Of a stretch of DNA of 5,990 nt, positions 1 through 5,990 are shown piece by piece (the first letter of the stretch is position 1; the number at the start of each line of letters is the position of its first letter). The DNA is from Paracoccaceae bacterium. GTDB lineage: Bacteria; Pseudomonadota; Alphaproteobacteria; Rhodobacterales; Rhodobacteraceae. Both the position numbers and the translations under genes were made by a program. Under the pieces are notes generated by a model. That model was given only the letters and a program-made list of their open reading frames with translations, ran no database searches and was not told where the DNA came from. The DNA lies in NCBI GenBank assembly GCA_026982255.1, contig JALSHL010000030.1, positions 1 through 5,990 of the forward strand. Direction: 5' to 3'.

Positions 1-2184
<2,184 letters not shown>

Positions 2185-2195
2185 GGCGCTGCTCC

Positions 2196-2236
2196 GTGGT
2201 TGTGACCACAGTATAAAGCAGGCCGTGTCGGGGCAA
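2196..2236 (-). promoter_or_regulatory. Putative fdhF promoter with short inverted repeat
   Basis: Read on the minus strand, a -10-like TATACT (2215-2210) follows a -35-like TTGCCC (2236-2231), with a short 15-bp spacer. Immediately downstream is the inverted repeat GTGGT-CACA-ACCAC (2209-2196), which ends 11 nt before the fdhF start codon and just upstream of its GGAG ribosome-binding site. A repeat over the expected transcription start could be an operator or a small 5'-leader hairpin. The -10 match is good but the -35 and spacing are poor, so the promoter call is tentative. The inverted repeat itself is directly visible. Confidence 0.35.
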
Positions 2237-2274
2237 GCGGTTAGAGAAACGACATGAGGGAGCTGTTTCCGCCC

Positions 2275-2886
2275 CTATGCCTCCGGTGCGGTCTTTGCCA
2301 GAGACGGGCGTTTGGCGATTTCGGCTTCCCATGTTGCCAGAAGCGGATGGCTGGCGCGCCAGTTGCGGTCGTTGTGGCGGAAATCGATGTAGCCGAGGGC
2401 GGCGGCGATGGCCAGAACCGGCATGTTCACCGGCCCGTTCAAATGTGCCATCCAGCGGTCTTCGAGGGTGGTCAGGCTGCGGTCGATTTTCTGCCACTGG
2501 GCCTCGACGTAGGGCTGGTAAACCTTGTCCGCGGGGCGGATGCGCGGTTCGTAGGTCATGGTGACGGCGGCGTCCATGATACCGTCGGCGCTGGCCTCCA
2601 GCGTCAGGGCGTCCCAGAGGGCGTCGCCGTCCGGGTAAAGCGCGGTTTTCGGAGACAGGCTGTCGAGGTAGCGGGTGATGACGCGGCTGTCATAGAGCGC
2701 GGCACCGTTCGGGCGCACGAGGCAGGGGATCTTGCCGAGCGGGTTGTGGGCGGGGACGTCCTCGCCGGGGTTTACGGGCGAGATGGTGACGGGCAGCAGC
2801 TCGACACTGTCGAGCAGGGCGGTTTCGTGCAGGGCGATCATCACCTTGCGCACGAAGGGGGATGCGGGGGCGTAGTAGAGTTTCAT
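2275..2886 (-). CDS. Glutathione S-transferase family protein, YibF-like
   Basis: A 203-aa soluble GST-fold protein, the usual size for the family. The N-terminal thioredoxin-like domain (about 1-78) carries SPFVRKV with Ser9 at the typical catalytic position, NPLGKIPCL with the cis-proline Pro54, and the glutathione-contacting Asp66-Ser67 (YDSRVI). The all-helical C-terminal domain has an LEASADGIMDA segment near 100 and a KIDRSLTTLED segment. It ends in a GYIDFR...W...P block, and I recall the same order in E. coli YibF. It probably binds glutathione, but its substrate cannot be read from sequence. The ATG at 2886 has GAGG 6 nt upstream and begins directly at the first beta strand. It lies 54 bp after the paiB-like gene and 90 bp before fdhF, so co-transcription with either is possible. 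A weak promoter-like pair (TTGACC at 2944-2939, TAGGCT at 2920-2915, 18-bp spacer) precedes it. A link to formate via glutathione-dependent formaldehyde oxidation is only an inference from position. Confidence 0.9.
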   Translation of the reverse strand: MKLYYAPASPFVRKVMIALHETALLDSVELLPVTISPVNPGEDVPAHNPLGKIPCLVRPNGAALYDSRVITRYLDSLSPKTALYPDGDALWDALTLEASADGIMDAAVTMTYEPRIRPADKVYQPYVEAQWQKIDRSLTTLEDRWMAHLNGPVNMPVLAIAAALGYIDFRHNDRNWRASHPLLATWEAEIAKRPSLAKTAPEA

Positions 2887-2940
2887 CGGCGGCCTCGTTG
2901 GCTGGGTTCGGGGAAGCCTAGCGGGGCGGGGTGTCGGTGG

Positions 2941-3558
2941 TCAACGGGGTGATTTCAGCAGGGCGGCCATGGCCGCGATTTCCTGCCCGATGTCGGAGGT
3001 GGCAAGGCCGGCGGCTGCGCCCTGCGTTGCGCTGGGCGGTTTGTTCTGCCCGAGTTTCCATGTGCTATCGGCGGTGCTGACGCTCATGCGGATCGGGACG
3101 AGTGTCCGTTGCATACGGGCGAGGATATCGGCATCGACCTTGTCCATTTTCCAGACCGGTTTCGGGGCGAGGCGGGTTTCGAAGGTTTCGGAGAGCTTTT
3201 CGAGGCTGGCGGGAAGGTCCTCTGGCGGCAGGCGGCGGAGGGTCCCGCGCAGGTGGACGGCAACGTAATTCCATGTGGGGACCTGGTTTTCGATTCCATA
3301 CCAGTCGGGCGAGATATAGGCATCGGGACCGGAGACGGCCAGCAGGGCCTTTTGCGGGGTATCCAGTGCGGCGGCGACGGGGTTGGAGCGCAGGATGTGC
3401 ATGTCGATTTCGCGACCGTCGGGCGAGATGGTGAAGGGAATATGCGCGGCGAGCGGGCCTTCGGGGCCGTTGAGTGCAAGGATGCCGAAGCCGCGTTTGC
3501 GGGCGAAGTCGAGCGTATGCTCGCGGTCGGTTTTGCGGAAGGTCTTGTTGGGGTGCAT
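2941..3558 (-). CDS. PaiB-like FMN-binding split-barrel protein
   Basis: A 205-aa protein of the PaiB family (FMN-binding split barrel). Family landmarks in order: the N-terminal HPNKTFRKTD opening; GFGILAL (24-29) and AAHIPF (37-42) barrel strands; MHILRSNP (53-60); VSGPDAYISPDWY (75-87); VPTWNYVAVHLRG (93-105); and the terminal STWKLGQNK (165-173). These match the FMN-pocket signatures of PaiB proteins. B. subtilis PaiB is described as a negative regulator of sporulation and protease genes. No helix-turn-helix is evident here, so a flavin or flavin-reductase-like role is at least as likely as DNA binding. The ATG at 3558 has GGAG 6 nt upstream and no competing start. It is preceded by an 87-bp gap containing a perfect 20-bp palindrome 25 bp from the start codon, which suggests its own regulation apart from dapF-mtaB. 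The GST gene follows after 54 bp. Physiological role unknown. Confidence 0.88.
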   Translation of the reverse strand: MHPNKTFRKTDREHTLDFARKRGFGILALNGPEGPLAAHIPFTISPDGREIDMHILRSNPVAAALDTPQKALLAVSGPDAYISPDWYGIENQVPTWNYVAVHLRGTLRRLPPEDLPASLEKLSETFETRLAPKPVWKMDKVDADILARMQRTLVPIRMSVSTADSTWKLGQNKPPSATQGAAAGLATSDIGQEIAAMAALLKSPR

Positions 3559-3583
3559 GGGGGACTCCGGCCGGATTTGAAAA

Positions 3584-3603
3584 CCACTAAACCGGTTTAG
3601 TGG
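3584..3603. promoter_or_regulatory. Perfect 20-bp palindrome, probable operator of the paiB-like gene
   Basis: The half-site CCACTAAACC is followed directly by its exact reverse complement GGTTTAGTGG, with no spacer and no mismatch. It sits 25 bp upstream of the paiB-like ATG. A -35-like TTGACC lies upstream on the minus strand (3623-3618), so a -10 element with 16-17 bp spacing would fall inside the palindrome (ACTAAA or CTAAAC, weak). That placement suits a repressor operator. Gapless CG-centred palindromes are common targets of LacI- or TetR-type dimers, but no such regulator gene is in the window. Alternatively, the minus-strand transcript could fold into an 8-bp stem with a CCGG loop followed by TTTTC, a weak terminator for mtaB. 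Confidence 0.6.
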
Positions 3604-3645
3604 AAATGAACGGGTGTGGTCAAACCGGGCGGGCCGGGCGGAGGG

Positions 3646-4908
3646 TCAGCCTGCGATCAGTTGTGTGCCTTCGTATCCGGTAATTCCGGCCCGCACGATT
3701 TTCCCGACCGGTTGCGGATCGCGGAATGTGACCTCGGTGAAGCCCTCGGTGCGGCCCATGTGGGGGTTTTCTGTCAGGATGTTGCGGGTCTTGCCGACCT
3801 CGGCGGCCAGATGGGCCTGCACCTGTGCCTCGCCGGCGGCGCGCAGGCGGGCGGCGCGCTGCTTGATGATGGCGCCGTTGACGGCCGGCATACGGGCGGC
3901 GGGTGTGCCGGTGCGGGCCGAGAAGGGGAAAACATGCAGCCATGTCAGGCCGCATTCCGCCACCAGTTTCAGCGAGTTTTCGAACATTTCGTCCGTTTCG
4001 GTCGGGAAACCGGCGATGATGTCGGCGCCGAAAACGATGTCGGGGCGGACACGGCGGATGTCCTCGCAGAACCGGATGGCATCCTCGCGCGAGTGGCGGC
4101 GTTTCATGCGTTTCAGGATCATGTTGTCCCCCGCCTGCAAGGACAGGTGCAGGTGCGGCATCAAGCGGGATTCCGAGGCGATGGCGTCGATCAGGGCCGC
4201 GTCCGCCTCGATCGAATCGATGGAGCTGATGCGCAGGCGTGGCAGGTCCGGCACAAGGCGCAGGATGCGTTGCACCAGATCGCCGAGGCGCGGCGCGGCG
4301 GGCAGATCGGCGCCCCAGCTGGTCAGATCTACGCCGGTCAGGACGACCTCGTTGTAGCCCTTGTCCACCAGCCGCCGGATCTGCTCGACCACGACTCCGG
4401 CGGGGACGGAGCGCGAGTTGCCGCGGCCATAGGGGATGATGCAGAAGGTGCAGCGGTGGTCGCAGCCGTTTTGCACCTGCACATAGGCGCGCGCGCGGGT
4501 GCCGAAGCCGTCGATCAGATGACCCGCGGTCTCGGTCGCGGCCATGATGTCGTCGATGCGGATTTTCTCGGTCTCGCCGATAAAGTCGCCTCCGGCCAGT
4601 TCCTGCCATGTATCGGGCTGCATTTTGGCGAGATTGCCGAGGACAAGGTCCACCTCTGCCATGTTGGCGAAGGTGTCCGGCTCGGTCTGTGCGGCGCAGC
4701 CGGTGACGATCAGGCGGGCCCCGGGGTTTTCGCGGCGCAGTTTGCGGATGCGCTGCTTGGCGGAGCGCACGGCCTCGGCGGTGACGGCGCAGGTATTGAC
4801 GACAACGGCGCCTTGCAGACCCGCATCGGCGCCAAGCTCGCGCATCGCCTCGGTCTCATAGGCATTCAGGCGACAGCCGAAGGTCGCGAAAATCGGGGGG
4901 GTGGTCAT
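3646..4908 (-). CDS. mtaB: tRNA t6A37 methylthiotransferase MtaB
   Basis: A 420-aa radical-SAM enzyme converting N6-threonylcarbamoyladenosine at position 37 (t6A37) of ANN-decoding tRNAs to the 2-methylthio form (ms2t6A). The N-terminal methylthiotransferase domain has its three cluster cysteines: Cys12 (FGCRLNAYE), Cys40 (VNTCAVT) and Cys71 (VTGCAAQ). The radical-SAM CxxxCxxC motif is Cys149/Cys153/Cys156 (NGCDHRCTFCIIPYGRG). The C-terminal ~60 residues resemble the TRAM RNA-binding domain. The two-[4Fe-4S] architecture and the FGCRLN/NTCAVT wording favour MtaB over MiaB or RimO. The frame is open to a further upstream start at 4995, but I start at ATG 4908. The protein then begins at the conserved first strand, and this ATG overlaps the dapF TGA (ATGA, 4908-4905), the usual sign of translational coupling. 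A GGA about 9 nt upstream could serve as ribosome-binding site. The known substrate class includes tRNA-Lys(UUU), which is encoded about 1 kb away. Confidence 0.95.
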   Translation of the reverse strand: MTTPPIFATFGCRLNAYETEAMRELGADAGLQGAVVVNTCAVTAEAVRSAKQRIRKLRRENPGARLIVTGCAAQTEPDTFANMAEVDLVLGNLAKMQPDTWQELAGGDFIGETEKIRIDDIMAATETAGHLIDGFGTRARAYVQVQNGCDHRCTFCIIPYGRGNSRSVPAGVVVEQIRRLVDKGYNEVVLTGVDLTSWGADLPAAPRLGDLVQRILRLVPDLPRLRISSIDSIEADAALIDAIASESRLMPHLHLSLQAGDNMILKRMKRRHSREDAIRFCEDIRRVRPDIVFGADIIAGFPTETDEMFENSLKLVAECGLTWLHVFPFSARTGTPAARMPAVNGAIIKQRAARLRAAGEAQVQAHLAAEVGKTRNILTENPHMGRTEGFTEVTFRDPQPVGKIVRAGITGYEGTQLIAG

Positions 4909-5747
4909 TTCGCGGTTTCCAGAAATTCCGCCGACAGCGTGCCGGAAGCGACAAGCATCGTCGGGCCGGTCATCCAGACGCCATCGTCCAGCCACTCGAT
5001 CAGCAAATTGCCACCGTCCAGATGCACGGTGACCCTGTTGTCGCTCAGCCCGCGGCGCACGGCGGCAACCGTGACAGCGCAGGAGGAGGAGCCACTGGCC
5101 AGCGTATGCCCGACCCCGCGTTCCCAGACGCGCACGCGGATATTGGCGCGGTCGAGGACCTGCGCCACCTGCACGTTGGTGCGCTCGGGGAACAGCGGGT
5201 GGTGTTCCGTGGCGGGGCCGAGGGTGTCGAGGTCCGCGGCTTCGGCATCCTCGACGAAAAAGGTGCAGTGCGGGTTGCCCATGCCTGTGGCGACGGGGTT
5301 GCCGTCGATGGGGAGGGAGAGCGTGTCGATGTCGCGGGCCAGCGGGATGTCCTGCCAGTCGAGTTGCGGCGGGCCCATGTTGACGCGGATCAGGCCTTCG
5401 CCGGCGTTCCGGCAGGTCAGGTCGCCGCGTCCGGTGCGGATGGTGATTTCGGTCTCGCCGGTTTCCTCCATCAACAGGCGGGCGACGCAGCGGGTGGCAT
5501 TGCCGCAGGCGCCCGACAGCGAACCGTCGGCGTTCCAGTAGTCCACGGCGGCGGTTGCCCCGTCGGCCTCGCGGATCAGGGCGAGCTGGTCGAAGCCGAT
5601 GCCGAAGTGCCGGTTGCCGATCGCCCGCGCCAGCGCAGGGGTCATCGGGTTGTCGCGCCCGCGGGCGTCGATAACCACGAAGTCATTGCCCAGCCCGTGC
5701 ATTTTCAGAAATGCCGGACCGGCGGAGAGGCGGGAGTCGTTTTCCAT
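4905..5747 (-). CDS. dapF: Diaminopimelate epimerase, with Ser at the second catalytic Cys position
   Basis: A 280-aa cytoplasmic PLP-independent epimerase, close to the usual ~275 aa. It interconverts LL- and meso-diaminopimelate for lysine and peptidoglycan synthesis. Family motifs: KMHGLGNDFVV (15-25), GFDQLALI (51-58), NADGS...ACGNATRC (72-87) with the first catalytic cysteine Cys81, GNPHC with the conserved His, ERTNVQVAQV, WERGVGH with the conserved Glu209, and a GVWMTGP ending. The second catalytic position, normally ACGxGxC (Cys217 in H. influenzae), reads LASGSSSC: the codon at 5096-5094 is AGT, so Ser218, with the later Cys222 kept. I start at ATG 5747, because the frame upstream to a GTG at 5885 encodes low-quality sequence with no family resemblance. 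No good Shine-Dalgarno precedes this ATG, and the best promoter lies only a few bases upstream. mtaB overlaps the 3' end by 4 bp. The orthology call is strong; full catalytic competence is less certain because of Ser218. Confidence 0.93.
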   Translation of the reverse strand: MENDSRLSAGPAFLKMHGLGNDFVVIDARGRDNPMTPALARAIGNRHFGIGFDQLALIREADGATAAVDYWNADGSLSGACGNATRCVARLLMEETGETEITIRTGRGDLTCRNAGEGLIRVNMGPPQLDWQDIPLARDIDTLSLPIDGNPVATGMGNPHCTFFVEDAEAADLDTLGPATEHHPLFPERTNVQVAQVLDRANIRVRVWERGVGHTLASGSSSCAVTVAAVRRGLSDNRVTVHLDGGNLLIEWLDDGVWMTGPTMLVASGTLSAEFLETAK

Positions 5748-5753
5748 TTCCGC

Positions 5754-5783
5754 TATATACGCATTTGCGCGGCGACTTGCCAG
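5754..5783 (-). promoter_or_regulatory. Putative dapF-mtaB promoter close to the start codon
   Basis: On the minus strand a TATATA hexamer (5759-5754) is preceded by CTGGCA (5783-5778) with an 18-bp spacer, matching four of six consensus bases in each box. A transcript from here would begin about 6-8 nt downstream of the -10, essentially at the dapF ATG (5747-5745), giving a leaderless or nearly leaderless mRNA. This fits the lack of a convincing ribosome-binding site, since only a GGA two bases from the ATG is present. The call is inferred from spacing and consensus alone. Confidence 0.4.
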
Positions 5784-5866
5784 ACGGGCGTTGCGGCGGG
5801 AAAACAGGGTATGGCGGTTGTCTGTCGAACAATTTGCAGATTTCGCGGATTCAACGGAATTTCCCT

Positions 5867-5895
5867 CTTGACCCCAAAGGCCCACCCGCCTAGTT
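5867..5895 (+). promoter_or_regulatory. Putative tRNA-Lys promoter
   Basis: CTTGAC (5867-5872), a 17-bp spacer, then CTAGTT (5890-5895). This agrees with the CTTGAC-N17-CTATAT housekeeping promoter pattern described for alphaproteobacteria such as Sinorhizobium: a perfect -35 and 4 of 6 in the -10. Initiation about 7 bp downstream would fall near 5902, just before the mature tRNA 5' end at 5909. It is the only good candidate in the 161-bp spacer for plus-strand transcription. Confidence 0.55.
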
Positions 5896-5908
5896 AGTCC
5901 CTCGTTGT

Positions 5909-5984
5909 GGGCCGGTAGCTCAGTTGGTAGAGCAACTGACTTTTAATCAGTAGGTCCCGGGTTCGGATCCCGGCCGGCTCACCA
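5909..5984 (+). tRNA. tRNA-Lys (anticodon UUU), CCA encoded
   Basis: A complete 76-nt cloverleaf. The acceptor stem GGGCCGG pairs with CCGGCTC (one G-U pair). The D-arm is GCTC...GAGC. The anticodon stem ACTGA/TCAGT closes a 7-nt loop CTTTTAA, with anticodon TTT at 5942-5944 after U33. The T-arm CCGGG/CCCGG holds the loop TTCGGAT. Discriminator A73 is at 5981 and genomic CCA at 5982-5984. The anticodon UUU reads AAA and AAG lysine codons. A37 (5945), followed by A38, is the position that would carry t6A and then ms2t6A, the product of MtaB. A run of five T closes the window right after the gene (5986-5990). It may belong to a terminator or to the 3' trailer, but no hairpin can be judged because the sequence ends there. 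Confidence 0.98.
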
Positions 5985-5990
5985 CTTTTT

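Noticed and set aside
2224..2274. Possible terminator between the GST gene and fdhF
   Set aside because: GGGGCGG and CCGCTTGCCCC can pair only imperfectly across a long loop, and no T-run follows on the minus strand.
3625..3642. Near-perfect 9-bp tandem repeat (CCGGGCGGG then CCGGGCGGA)
   Set aside because: Two short GC-rich units in a GC-rich spacer after mtaB, easily produced by composition, with no further copies seen.
4909..4995. 29-residue N-terminal extension of mtaB
   Set aside because: It would lie wholly inside dapF coding sequence in another frame, has no MtaB-like content, and the ATG at 4908 gives both the conserved N-terminus and the typical 4-bp overlap.
3616..5541. Plus-strand open frame of 641 codons opposite mtaB and part of dapF
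   Set aside because: Though long, it lies antisense to two well-conserved genes, crosses their boundary without regard to gene structure, and shows no family motif. It is best explained by codon bias.
5748..5885. 46-residue N-terminal extension of dapF starting from GTG at 5885
   Set aside because: DapF proteins start a few residues before the KMHGLGNDF strand. The extension has no similarity to the family and covers the probable promoter region.

Overview
This window is ordinary, gene-dense bacterial chromosome. It is GC-rich and strongly biased to G/C at third codon positions. All protein genes lie on the minus strand, and a single tRNA gene lies on the plus strand at the right edge. The protein sequences (DapF, MtaB, a YibF-type glutathione transferase, a formate dehydrogenase alpha chain) and a CTTGAC-type -35 box before the tRNA suggest an alphaproteobacterium, probably Rhodobacterales. 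That assignment rests on recognising the families by eye, not on a database search.

Reading right to left, the direction of transcription for the protein genes: tRNA-Lys(UUU) (5909-5984, plus strand, with encoded CCA) is divergent from dapF (5747-4905), across a 161-bp spacer that must hold both promoters. dapF overlaps mtaB (4908-3646) by 4 bp (ATGA), so these two are a translationally coupled pair. An 87-bp gap carrying a perfect 20-bp palindrome separates mtaB from a PaiB-like FMN-binding split-barrel gene (3558-2941). A YibF-like glutathione S-transferase gene follows (2886-2275) after 54 bp. After another 90 bp, which contains a promoter-like box and a short inverted repeat, comes the molybdenum formate dehydrogenase alpha subunit (from 2184 past the left edge). 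Its first 728 codons are present and the C-terminal part lies outside the window.

Functionally the right half is lysine-themed. DapF makes meso-diaminopimelate (cell wall and lysine precursor), tRNA-Lys(UUU) decodes lysine codons, and MtaB methylthiolates t6A37, the modified base expected in that same tRNA. The left half is redox metabolism: a flavin-binding protein, a glutathione transferase and a formate-oxidising iron-sulfur molybdoenzyme.

The points most worth a second look are as follows. DapF has serine (Ser218) where the second catalytic cysteine of the family should be. The formate dehydrogenase keeps the NuoG-like N-terminus but has lost all four ligands of the His-Cys [4Fe-4S] cluster, and no fdsG/fdsB genes precede it. 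A perfect 20-bp palindrome lies in front of the paiB-like gene. The best promoter for dapF would give a leaderless or nearly leaderless mRNA. I see no mobile element, CRISPR array, defence island or clearly new multi-gene system.
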